Shown: positions 26,064-33,526 of the stretch, one piece after another
Position numbering within the stretch: the stretch's first letter is position 1
Layout: every line of letters begins with the position of its first letter
DNA from: Armatimonadota bacterium
GTDB taxonomy: Bacteria; Armatimonadota; Fimbriimonadia; Fimbriimonadales; Fimbriimonadaceae
Length of the DNA stretch: 64,000 bases
Direction of reading: 5' to 3'
NCBI GenBank assembly: GCA_016789105.1
Contig: JAEURN010000004.1
Span: 124,001 to 188,000, forward strand
Notes under the pieces: model-generated
The model's database searches: none
Told to the model about the DNA's origin: nothing
What the model saw: only the letters and a program-made list of their open reading frames with translations
Made by a program: the position numbers and the translations under genes

Positions 26064-27272
26064 TTATGCCTTGCCCTTGAGCATGAGATTCCAGTACATC
26101 CAAGGCAAGAAATGCTTTTTAAGCATGTACATCGACCACCGTTCCTTTGTCGGATCCAGGGGAAAGCTGGGCAAAACTTTGTCATCGTAGCCGAATTCGG
26201 CCATGATAAGTTTGCCATAGCCTGTGACCAGCGGGCAGGAGGTGTACCCGTCGTATTGGTTTGGCAAAGGCTTGCCCGCCAAGTGGGCAACCATGTTCTG
26301 TTCCACAACGATGGCCTGTTTGCGGATTGCCGCCCCGGTTTTGCTGGTGGGGATCCCCGCCACGTCCCCGAGGGCAAACACATTGGAAAATATGGGGCTT
26401 TGCAAGGTGTTCTTATTGACTTCGGCCCACCCTTTCGTTGGACCATCGGCAATAGCCAAGGGGCTTTTGGCAACAAATTCCGGCGGATACATTTTGGGTG
26501 TCACGTGGATGAACTCGTAGGCAACGGATTCCATCTCTTCTGGGGCATCCAGGTTTTGGAAGGTTGCCGTCCCGGCCAAGTGGTCAATGGCCACCAAGTC
26601 GCGGCGATAGTGCATCTCGATGTGTTTGCGTTCGACGACCTTGTTGAGGGCCGGCACATAGTGCGGGTTGCCAAAAATGGTGGCCGGGGCAAAGTATCCC
26701 TTCACTGAGATGTTGTCGGCGACGCCGTGCCGCTGCCAATAATCGTGGGCCAAGTACATGATTTTTTGCGGGGCCCCGCCGCACTTGATGGGTGTGCTGG
26801 GCTGGGTGAAAATTGCCGTCCCCTGTTTGAGGGCTTGCAAGCCCGCCCAAGTTTTGTCGACGGTATTGTAATCGTAGTTGCTGGCAACCCGTGGATCGCT
26901 CTGGAGCGCTTCGGGCAATCCTTTGATGGCGCCCCATTCGATCCGGAGCCCCGGACAGAGGACGAGGGCTTCGTAAGTGATGCGCATTCCACCGGATGTG
27001 AGCAGGGCATTTTCACCGGGCAGGAGTTGCGTCACCGATTCTTGGATCCAGTTGACCCCGGGGGGGATGAGATCTGATTCGTTGCGACAGGTGTCTTCCT
27101 TTTTTGCCTCGCCCCCGCCGACCAAGGTCCAGAGCGGCTGGTAATAGTGCTTCTCCGTGGGGTCGATGAGTGTGATCTGGCTCGCCGGGAAATGTTGGGA
27201 GAGCCGGGCAGCAACATCGATGCCAGCGGTGCCTCCGCCGACAATCGCAATCTTGGTCGTGGAATCCGTCAT
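26064..27272 (-). CDS. sqr: Sulfide:quinone oxidoreductase (SQOR-like)
   Basis: Oxidises sulfide at the membrane and passes electrons to quinone. 402 residues. It has the FAD-binding IAIVGGGTAGIDVAARL (8-24), TPIKCGGAPQKIMYLAHDYW with Cys164, GDVAGIPTSKTGAAIRKQ, and YDGYTSCPLVTGYGKLI with Cys346. These two blocks match human mitochondrial SQOR closely from memory, including both catalytic cysteines. The C-terminal WSMYMLKKHFLPWMYWNLML would be the amphipathic membrane anchor. Lies between cassettes 1 and 2 and probably feeds persulfide to the CstB-like enzyme 10 kb away. Confidence 0.92.
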   Translation of the reverse strand: MTDSTTKIAIVGGGTAGIDVAARLSQHFPASQITLIDPTEKHYYQPLWTLVGGGEAKKEDTCRNESDLIPPGVNWIQESVTQLLPGENALLTSGGMRITYEALVLCPGLRIEWGAIKGLPEALQSDPRVASNYDYNTVDKTWAGLQALKQGTAIFTQPSTPIKCGGAPQKIMYLAHDYWQRHGVADNISVKGYFAPATIFGNPHYVPALNKVVERKHIEMHYRRDLVAIDHLAGTATFQNLDAPEEMESVAYEFIHVTPKMYPPEFVAKSPLAIADGPTKGWAEVNKNTLQSPIFSNVFALGDVAGIPTSKTGAAIRKQAIVVEQNMVAHLAGKPLPNQYDGYTSCPLVTGYGKLIMAEFGYDDKVLPSFPLDPTKERWSMYMLKKHFLPWMYWNLMLKGKA

Positions 27273-27411
27273 TGGAATCGCCTTGAAACCGCATAGTGGC
27301 CGATTTTGTGGTTGAGGATTCCACTTTTTTCAAAGGATCTCGAATTGCGGGATCTTTCCGGCAGACGCTGGGGTGCTTCGCGTTTGCAAACAAAAGGTAT
27401 GCGGAGCCATT

Positions 27412-27455
27412 CCACCCCGGCCACAAAACGTGAAACCGGGGTGAAAAATCACGGG
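27412..27455. repeat. Inter-cassette stem-loop repeat, copy 1
   Basis: CACCCCGG (27413-27420) pairs with CCGGGGTG (27436-27443) around a 15-nt loop containing CACAAAACGTGAAA, followed by AAAAATCACGG. Near-identical to the copy at 30634 and to the left half of the copy at 28994. It lies 14 bp downstream of the cassette 2 long gene on the minus strand, the position of a terminator. Confidence 0.8.
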
Positions 27456-27468
27456 AAATTCAGAGATC

Positions 27469-28500
27469 TCAGTTCCCATAAAGCACAATGCTCGTCACCG
27501 TTGTGCCTGATTTACCATCTTTTGAAGCTGTTGACTTCGTGGAAATCGCCAAATGGTATTTAACTTCAAGCATCGGGTTGCTGTCAAGGAACCTTGTGGC
27601 ATCTTCGGTATTTGAAAAGCCAAGCATTTCCGGGTTCGATTTAGCCATCTTCGCCAATTCGTCTTTTACCCCGGGCGGCAAATTATTGAAGTTTGCCTTC
27701 TTGATGTTCTTGCTGCCTTCTTGTCCATAGGCGGAATCGGCCAGTTGGACAACTAGTGAATCCACAGCGGCTTTCGCGGAACGTTGAGCTGCTTCCAACT
27801 CTCTGCCGAGTTGCTCCAAAAAGTGAGACATGGATTGAAGAGCCTGTGCTTGAAGAAGCGTTCCCTTCAGCGTGCCAAAATCTGTCACTTTGTAGGTACC
27901 AAGATCCATGACCAGTGGAAATGGGGCATCTCTCCTCTTGGCCCGTAGGTGTTCCGCCGCAGCGGCATCATTGTCGGTTTCTGGAGGCCAGTAGACTGTC
28001 GCTAACGGCTTTTTTGGAAGGGAAACAGATCCAAAAACCGGTCGTCCAATCGTGCCAGAAGGATCGCTTATTGAGAAGGTGGCGCTGAGGGCCATGAATT
28101 TTTCCTGTGGCGCAACCTCGATTCTCTCCATGTTTTGTCGCTTGCATAGCGCATCGAAGAGCTGCTGACCCTCGGGAGAATCGCATGAAAAGGTGGTTTG
28201 GCCGGAATTCCTGACGGAATCGGCCCACTTGGCCGTGGCGAGATAATCTTCAATAGGAGCGATCTGCTTCGAAACAATGATGGTGAAATTGTCATCTGGA
28301 AATGACCAATACTTGATCCCATTGACGTGCAAGAAAGACTCAATTTCGGTCAAACTAGTGTCTCTGGGTTGCTCGCTTAGGGTCTCTTGTTCGGCCAACG
28401 CCACAATCACGGGCTTTGTCCGAGGTTCAAGAGGGATTCCTGGTATTTGACCATGATTGGCCATCATTAAGGAGGCTAGGATGGGGATGCTTAAGATCAT
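27469..28500 (-). CDS. Cassette 2 long secreted protein (family B), 343 aa
   Basis: Begins with hydrophobic MILSIPILASLMMANHG. The region TTFSCDSPEGQQLFDALCKRQ parallels MKFDLGSPEGRELKEFLDSKF in the cassette 3 protein, and ANFNNLPPGVKDELAKM, then GFSNTEDATRFLDSNPMLEVK, parallels the C termini of both paralogues. Mature protein has two Cys. Probably exported, function unknown. Its ATG overlaps the stop of the cassette 2 short gene by 4 bp, so the pair is coupled. Confidence 0.78.
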   Translation of the reverse strand: MILSIPILASLMMANHGQIPGIPLEPRTKPVIVALAEQETLSEQPRDTSLTEIESFLHVNGIKYWSFPDDNFTIIVSKQIAPIEDYLATAKWADSVRNSGQTTFSCDSPEGQQLFDALCKRQNMERIEVAPQEKFMALSATFSISDPSGTIGRPVFGSVSLPKKPLATVYWPPETDNDAAAAEHLRAKRRDAPFPLVMDLGTYKVTDFGTLKGTLLQAQALQSMSHFLEQLGRELEAAQRSAKAAVDSLVVQLADSAYGQEGSKNIKKANFNNLPPGVKDELAKMAKSNPEMLGFSNTEDATRFLDSNPMLEVKYHLAISTKSTASKDGKSGTTVTSIVLYGN

Positions 28501-28943
28501 TGGGTCACTACCACGATCCTAAATAGCACATCTTCAAGTTCGTAGCCTGATCTTGAAATCGTCTCGGAAGTCGCTGAATTGGTAAAACTCTGCGCAAGCT
28601 GGAAATGATGATACTCCCAGGTGCAGTTCCAGTAGAGAACATTATATTTGATATCGTTGTAATGGCCAGTAAAAACATTCGTGTTCGGCGTTGGGGTCAG
28701 GGCGATATTGGCGTTCCAGGTTGGAGGGTTTTGCACAGTTGAGCCTTCGACCAATTTTGTTTCAAGCGTCCTTGAGACGTGGAATGTGATCGACGATCCA
28801 CTCACAGTATAGTCGTTTCGGGGCGAAAGTCCAAATGTCAGGATCTGCGTGCCGTTGTCGGTGCGGCTATATCCGTTGTCCGTCCATTCGGCATTTGCCG
28901 AAGCTGTCATCAAGGCAATTGCGGCAATGAGGAGTTGCTTCAT
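28497..28943 (-). CDS. Cassette 2 short secreted protein (family A), 148 aa
   Basis: Signal peptide MKQLLIAAIALMTASANA, identical in several positions to MKQHLIAAIAFNAASAQA of cassette 3. The mature part carries VSRTLETKLVEG and NPPTW, the family motif, and is beta-rich. Start ATG 28943 follows TAGCGT by 7 nt. The frame stays open upstream through the G tract, but that part reads across the stem-loop and is not a credible protein. Function unknown. Confidence 0.78.
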   Translation of the reverse strand: MKQLLIAAIALMTASANAEWTDNGYSRTDNGTQILTFGLSPRNDYTVSGSSITFHVSRTLETKLVEGSTVQNPPTWNANIALTPTPNTNVFTGHYNDIKYNVLYWNCTWEYHHFQLAQSFTNSATSETISRSGYELEDVLFRIVVVTQ

Positions 28944-28950
28944 AGGCCCG

Positions 28951-28978
28951 ACGCTACCCCCCCCCGGATGAGAGTCAA
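28951..28978 (-). promoter_or_regulatory. Cassette 2 promoter with G9 tract, spacer 16 nt
   Basis: TTGACT (28973-28978, minus strand) is followed after 16 nt by TAGCGT (28951-28956). Nine of the spacer bases are G (28957-28965). The ATG lies 7 nt after the -10-like box, so the transcript would be leaderless or nearly so. A 16-nt spacer is close to optimal, so this copy would be on. Confidence 0.62.
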
Positions 28979-28993
28979 GGCCCGATTGTTTAA

Positions 28994-29030
28994 TTTTCAC
29001 CCCGGCCACAAAACGTGAAACCGGAGAGGA
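28994..29030. repeat. Inter-cassette stem-loop repeat, copy 2 (decayed right arm)
   Basis: TTTTCACCCCGG (28994-29005), then the same loop CCACAAAACGTGAAA, but the right arm reads CCGGAGAGGA in place of CCGGGGTGAA, so the stem is shortened. Lies about 33 bp past the stop of the cassette 3 long gene and 16 bp upstream of the cassette 2 TTGACT box. Confidence 0.75.
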
Positions 29031-29062
29031 ATAAATTTGACAAGAGAGTGCCTTATCCAAAA

Positions 29063-30109
29063 TCATGGTTTGATAATGAATGCAAATCCAAACGGCTGAT
29101 CGCCGTAGCCCACTTGCTTGCACTCTTGGTAGGCAATCAGTGTGAATTGAAACTTCAAAGTCGGATTCGAACTCATGTATGTCTGGGCCTCCTCCTTAGA
29201 GGCAAAACCTCGACTCTCCCATCCAGATACAAAAGTGTAAATATATTTTTCTCGAATTTCTGCAGGAAGGCTCTCTAGCGAGTAGTCCCCTTCTTTTAGT
29301 TTCTCGAAATCACCGATGCTCGCAACTCCGAACTTCTTCACTGCAAATTCGAAGGACTGCTTGTAAACAGACTCCAGTTCGGCCAGCCGAGTCCCCAGAT
29401 CGGAAACTACTTTTGCAAGGTTGGCCAGGTCCAGAGAGTGGAGCGATTCCGGCATACCAGAGTAAAACTTGAGGAATGTCAGGCCAACCGTCGATCGCGT
29501 GGTAGGAAACAGATATGATCGCCCTGATATGGCGTCCGCGTGCTCTTTAACCCGGTCTATTCCTCCGGAAAATGGAGTTGCCAGTGCCAAATCTGAGTTG
29601 CGCTCTGGTTCCGGCTTCCAAATAAAATTCCCTTTTCCGGCATAAGATGGGTCAACAAGCTCAATACCCATTGTCAATCCGATGGGCTTGGTTCCAGGTT
29701 GGACATCAAACTTATCGAAGAAGAACTTGGAATCCAGAAACTCCTTGAGTTCGCGACCTTCCGGCGAGCCTAGGTCAAACTTCATTCGAGAACTGCCATC
29801 AACCTTGGCGAGCCATCGAATTGACTTTTCGTACGACTCAATTGGAATCGCCATGTCGCTTACAAAGATGGTTGCATCTTCGAGTTGCATTTTCATGCAG
29901 TCGATGTTTAGTTGTTCGCGTACTTGTTCAACAGTTGCATCGCTGGTGACATCGGCCAACCCCTTTGTTTGGGCTTGCTGAGTGGCGACAATCCAATAGA
30001 CTGGATGGTTCTCGTGGAAAGTTGCTTGGCCCAGAGCAGTAAAACAGAGAAATGCACTGACAAACAAAACTTGCAGAAAATTGGGAGATTTACCAGCCCT
30101 ATTTGCCAT
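29063..30109 (-). CDS. Cassette 3 long secreted protein (family B), 348 aa
   Basis: From ATG 30109, which overlaps the end of the cassette 3 short gene by 11 bp, the product begins MANRAGKSPNFLQVLFVSAF with a signal peptide ending near ALGQA. It contains MKFDLGSPEGRELKEFLDSK, a long helical middle (SDLGTRLAELESVYKQ) and SLPAEIREKYIYTF, then GFASKEEAQTYMSSNPTLKF, the C-terminal pattern of the family. Open sequence upstream of 30109 overlaps the short gene in another frame. Function unknown, probably exported. Confidence 0.76.
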   Translation of the reverse strand: MANRAGKSPNFLQVLFVSAFLCFTALGQATFHENHPVYWIVATQQAQTKGLADVTSDATVEQVREQLNIDCMKMQLEDATIFVSDMAIPIESYEKSIRWLAKVDGSSRMKFDLGSPEGRELKEFLDSKFFFDKFDVQPGTKPIGLTMGIELVDPSYAGKGNFIWKPEPERNSDLALATPFSGGIDRVKEHADAISGRSYLFPTTRSTVGLTFLKFYSGMPESLHSLDLANLAKVVSDLGTRLAELESVYKQSFEFAVKKFGVASIGDFEKLKEGDYSLESLPAEIREKYIYTFVSGWESRGFASKEEAQTYMSSNPTLKFQFTLIAYQECKQVGYGDQPFGFAFIIKP

Positions 30110-30575
30110 AAGCCCAAACACGTTGTTCAAACCTTTCTTCTGCCGACCGCGCTGCGACTTCATTTCCATAAGTTTGGTTCTCCACATCCCACGTTTGAAA
30201 AGCCTGATAGGTGTTTCGAGTGGAAAATTCGATTCCCCAATACACACCTGTATTGAATGTACCATTTCCAACGAGTGGGAGGGTTTCTTTGAGTTCGGGA
30301 ATTTGCAGGCTTGAAACATCGGTCATCCATGGCGGATCGTTGGTGGGCGAACCGGTGCAGACGCGTTTGAAAAGCGTACGCGTTGTGTTCACTGAGTAGG
30401 TGTTCCCGTTGATGGAGAGGTTATCGCGACCACTATAGAGGAGTTCATCTTCGTAGTGATAGAGGTCGCTCGGCTGGGTGAAAGCAATTTGTACCCAAAC
30501 TGTATTCGGGCTCTCTGCTGACGCCTGTGCAGATGCCGCGTTAAAGGCAATTGCGGCAATAAGGTGTTGCTTCAT
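30099..30575 (-). CDS. Cassette 3 short secreted protein (family A), 158 aa
   Basis: Signal peptide MKQHLIAAIAFNAASAQA, then a beta-rich domain with VNTTRTLFKRVCTG and DPPWMTDV, the family motif. Both the signal peptide and the 13 bases before the ATG (TAGCGTCGGGCCT) are identical or almost identical to cassette 2, while the mature proteins are far more different. That contrast suggests diversification of the exported part. Function unknown. Confidence 0.78.
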   Translation of the reverse strand: MKQHLIAAIAFNAASAQASAESPNTVWVQIAFTQPSDLYHYEDELLYSGRDNLSINGNTYSVNTTRTLFKRVCTGSPTNDPPWMTDVSSLQIPELKETLPLVGNGTFNTGVYWGIEFSTRNTYQAFQTWDVENQTYGNEVAARSAEERFEQRVWAYGK

Positions 30576-30582
30576 AGGCCCG

Positions 30583-30618
30583 ACGCTACCCCCCCCCCCC
30601 CCCCCGGATGAAAGTCAA
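30583..30618 (-). promoter_or_regulatory. Cassette 3 promoter with G17 tract, spacer 24 nt
   Basis: TTGACT (30613-30618, minus strand) and TAGCGT (30583-30588) are separated by 24 nt, of which 17 are consecutive G (30589-30605). Sequence either side of the tract matches cassette 2. The spacer is 8 nt longer than in cassette 2, and the difference is entirely G residues. This copy would be off at this length. Confidence 0.6.
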
Positions 30619-30633
30619 GGTCAGATTGTCAAA

Positions 30634-30680
30634 TTTTCACCCCGGCCACAAAACGTGAAACCGGGGTGAAAAATCACGGA
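30634..30680. repeat. Inter-cassette stem-loop repeat, copy 3, after pnp
   Basis: TTTTCACCCCGG (30634-30645) pairs perfectly with CCGGGGTGAAAA (30661-30672) around a 15-nt loop, a 12-bp stem. It begins 13 bp after the pnp stop on the minus strand and the stem ends in T residues, so it probably terminates pnp. The same element recurs at 28994 and 27412. Confidence 0.82.
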
Positions 30681-30692
30681 TAATTCAGACCA

Positions 30693-32999
30693 TCAGCGGC
30701 GTTTGCGGAAGCGGGAACCGCCTTCGCCGTCGCCGTCGGATGAGCTGCTTTCGGTGCGCTCGCGGCGGGGTCCGCGGTCACGGTCGCCATATCCGCCTCG
30801 ATCCCGACCACCACCACGGCGATCCCGGCCGCCATCGCGGTCCCGGCTGAACGCGGGGCGTTCGCTGACGGGTGGGTTGGGGTCGTTGAGCCGTTCGTTG
30901 TCCGGGTTGAGGTCGAGCGCGGTGAGGTTGATGCGACCCATGCTGTCGACTTCGTGGACTTTGACGTTGATGACGTCGCCTTCGCTGAGCACGTCGTCTG
31001 GTCGGCCGATTTTGGCGTGGGTGAGTTGGTCGGTGGGGACCATGCCATCTTTGCCATTGGGCATGCTGACCAAGGCGCCCCGACCCATGAGCCGGGTGAC
31101 GGTGCCGGTGAAGGCGAATCCGACTTCCAGGCTGGAAGTGGACATTTTGATCATAGTGATCGCCTTTTCGGCCTTTTCACCGCTGTCGGTGGCGATCAGG
31201 ACGCGGCCATCTTTTTGGACGTCGATTTCGCAGCCGGTTTCTTCGGTGATCTTGCGGATGTTGGCGCCGCCGGGTCCGATGAGCGCCCCGATCTTTTCGG
31301 TGTCGATCTGGACGGTTTGGATGCGCGGGGCGGTTCCGGAGAGTTGGGGCCTGGGTTTGGGGATCTCGGCTTCAATGATGTCGAGGATCTTGTACCGGGC
31401 GTCTTTGGCTTGGCTCAGGGCGTCGATGAGGACTTGCTCGGGGATGCCTTCCAGCTTGGTATCGAGCTGGAGAGCGGTGATCCCTTCGCGGGTTCCAGCC
31501 ACCTTAAAGTCCATGTCGCCGGTGTGGTCTTCTAGGCCTTGAATGTCGGTAAGGATGCTGAAGTTTTTGCCGTCGCTCATGAGCCCCATGGCGATCCCTG
31601 CAACGGGGGCTTTGATCTTGACGCCGGCATCCATGAGCGCGAGGGTCGAGCCGCAGACGGACGCCATGGAAGACGACCCGTTGGATTCGAGCACTTCGCT
31701 GATCAGGTGGACGGTGTAGGGGAAGTCGGGGTCGTCCATGGGGACGACGGCTTCGATGGCCCTTTCAGCCAAGGCGCCGTGTCCGACTTCGCGTCGGCCG
31801 GGGCCGCGCAGCGGCCGGGCTTCGCCAACCGAGTAGGGCGGGAAGTTGTAGAAGTGCATAAAGCGCTTGGGCTCCTGCTCTTCGTCCAGCTGGTCCAGGA
31901 TGTCGGCATACTGGGCGTCTTTGGGCATGCCCAGGGTCAGCACGGTCATGACTTGGGTTTGGCCGCGGGTGAAGAGGCCCGAACCGTGGACGCGCGGCAG
32001 GATGCCGGCGACGGCTTCGATATCGCGGAGTTCGTTGAGCTTGCGGCCATCCGGGCGCTTGCCTTCTTTGATGACGGTGGAGCGCAAGGTTTCTTTGATC
32101 GCTTTATCAATCGCGGGGCCGAGGTTTTGCAGGAAGGCTTTGTCGTCTTCCTTGCCTTCGGAATACTTGGCTTTGAGCTCTTTCTTCAGGTCGTTTTCTG
32201 CGTTTTCGCGGGTGGCCTTGTCTTTGTGAAAGAGGGCGGCGGCAATGGCTTTGCCTTCTTTCTTCATCAGGTCTTCGACAAACTTCTTGTCTGGGCCAGA
32301 TTCGGCGACGGTGCGCTTTTCTTTGCCGGCGATTTTGGCAAAGGCTTCGAATTCTTTGCAGATCAGCTGGATGTTTTCGTGGGCGAAGATCAGGGCCTTG
32401 ACCATGACTTCTTCGGTCACTTCTTTGGCCCCTGCTTCGACCATGCTGATGGCGCCTTTGTGTCCGGCGACGATGAGGTCGAGCTTGGAGGTTTTCAGCT
32501 CTTCAAAGGTGGGGAAGACGATGAATTCGCCGTCGATCATGCCGATGCGGACGCAGGCGATGGGTCCGTTGAACGGCACATCGGAGACGGAGAGGGCCGC
32601 GCCGGCCGCGTTGACGGCCATGACGTCGCTGGGGATGTTCTTGTCGATGGAGAACGGCATCGCGATGACTTGGATTTCGCTGCGGATGCCTTTGTGGAAG
32701 AGGGGGCGGATCGGCCGGTCCATCAGTCGGCTGATGAGGGTCGCCTTGGTCGAGGGTCGCCCGCCGCGCTTGATGACGCCGCCGGGGATTTTGCCGATGG
32801 CGTATTTGCGCTCTTCAAAATCGCAAACAAGCGGAAGGAAGTCGATGCCTTCCCGTTCTTGGTTGGACATGGTCGCGGTGCCGAGGATGACGGTGTCATC
32901 GATACCGAAGAGGACGGAGCCGCCGGCTTGCTTGGCAACGCGGCCTGACTCGAGGTTGAACGTTTTGCCGCCCACCTCAAAGGTGTGTGTATGGATCAT
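30693..32999 (-). CDS. pnp: Polyribonucleotide nucleotidyltransferase (PNPase)
   Basis: Phosphorolytic 3'-5' exoribonuclease and polymerase of the degradosome. 768 residues in the normal order: first RNase PH domain, helical linker, second RNase PH domain with the active-site region GDMDFKVAGTREGITALQ, KH domain with IGALIGPGGANIRKIT (about 570-585), and S1 domain (VTRLMGRGALVSMPNGKDG). The C terminus has an unusual extension rich in Arg, Gly, Asp and Ser (RDRRGGGRDRGGYGDRD), an RGG-like RNA-binding tail. Lies 26 bp after rpsO, the classical rpsO-pnp order. Confidence 0.97.
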   Translation of the reverse strand: MIHTHTFEVGGKTFNLESGRVAKQAGGSVLFGIDDTVILGTATMSNQEREGIDFLPLVCDFEERKYAIGKIPGGVIKRGGRPSTKATLISRLMDRPIRPLFHKGIRSEIQVIAMPFSIDKNIPSDVMAVNAAGAALSVSDVPFNGPIACVRIGMIDGEFIVFPTFEELKTSKLDLIVAGHKGAISMVEAGAKEVTEEVMVKALIFAHENIQLICKEFEAFAKIAGKEKRTVAESGPDKKFVEDLMKKEGKAIAAALFHKDKATRENAENDLKKELKAKYSEGKEDDKAFLQNLGPAIDKAIKETLRSTVIKEGKRPDGRKLNELRDIEAVAGILPRVHGSGLFTRGQTQVMTVLTLGMPKDAQYADILDQLDEEQEPKRFMHFYNFPPYSVGEARPLRGPGRREVGHGALAERAIEAVVPMDDPDFPYTVHLISEVLESNGSSSMASVCGSTLALMDAGVKIKAPVAGIAMGLMSDGKNFSILTDIQGLEDHTGDMDFKVAGTREGITALQLDTKLEGIPEQVLIDALSQAKDARYKILDIIEAEIPKPRPQLSGTAPRIQTVQIDTEKIGALIGPGGANIRKITEETGCEIDVQKDGRVLIATDSGEKAEKAITMIKMSTSSLEVGFAFTGTVTRLMGRGALVSMPNGKDGMVPTDQLTHAKIGRPDDVLSEGDVINVKVHEVDSMGRINLTALDLNPDNERLNDPNPPVSERPAFSRDRDGGRDRRGGGRDRGGYGDRDRGPRRERTESSSSDGDGEGGSRFRKRR

Positions 33000-33025
33000 G
33001 TGTTGAGCCTCTGACTAACGCAGGG

Positions 33026-33307
33026 TTAGCGAGGCCGAACTTCACGGATGCCGAGGTCTGCAATGAGCTCCCGGTACCGGACGATATCTTTGTTCCGCAG
33101 GTAGCCCTCAAGGCGGCGCCGTTTGCCAACGAGCATGAGTAGCCCTTGGCGCGAGTGCCGGTCTTTTTTGTTGGTGCGCAGGTGATCGGTGATCTGCAGG
33201 ATGCGCGCCTGGAGGAGGGCGATTTGAACCTCGGGCGAACCAGTGTCGCCTTCTTTGGTCGCGTACTTTTTAATGATGTCGGTCTTGGTAGTCGGGTGCA
33301 GCGGCAT
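33026..33307 (-). CDS. rpsO: 30S ribosomal protein S15
   Basis: 93 residues from ATG 33307, starting [20 protein letters not shown]. It contains [37 protein letters not shown] and [20 protein letters not shown], the S15 signature that binds 16S rRNA in the central domain. Open sequence upstream to 33436 is not conserved S15 sequence. Co-transcribed with pnp. Confidence 0.97.
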   Translation of the reverse strand: MPLHPTTKTDIIKKYATKEGDTGSPEVQIALLQARILQITDHLRTNKKDRHSRQGLLMLVGKRRRLEGYLRNKDIVRYRELIADLGIREVRPR

Positions 33308-33514
33308 GGTTGTGTGTTTCAGCCTCGTCTTAAGATCCCGGGATCGCCGTTCTGCGTTCGGACATCCCAGGGCTGTCAGGCTATCTGTGTGCCGCTCTCT
33401 GCAAAGTTCTCCTGTGGAGGAAAACGCTCCAGACAACGGCGCGCAAAGTAGCCCGCTCGGATTGAACTATACCCGTTTTCGGTTGGTCTAGGGCCCTCGG
33501 CAGAGTGGCGGGGG

Positions 33515-33520
33515 TACTTT
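33515..33520 (+). promoter_or_regulatory. TACTTT box 6 nt before ATG 33527
   Basis: TACTTT followed by GGACGC and the ATG. It fits the TANNNT-N6/7-ATG arrangement of leaderless transcripts also seen before gatC, 47647, 62411 and 63646. Confidence 0.4.
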
Positions 33521-33526
33521 GGACGC

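Noticed and set aside
28944-29123. In-frame extension of the cassette 2 short protein through the G tract
   Set aside because: It translates the stem-loop and poly-G, has no counterpart in cassette 3 (frame differs because the tract has 17 G), and the signal peptide begins at ATG 28943.
30627-30632. TTGACA upstream of cassette 3 as an alternative -35 box
   Set aside because: The sequence 17 nt downstream (ATCCGG) is no -10 box and TTGACA is not kept in cassettes 1 and 2, whereas TTGACT is.
31539-32948. Long plus-strand open frame opposite pnp
   Set aside because: Composition is the mirror of pnp. PNPase on the minus strand is certain.
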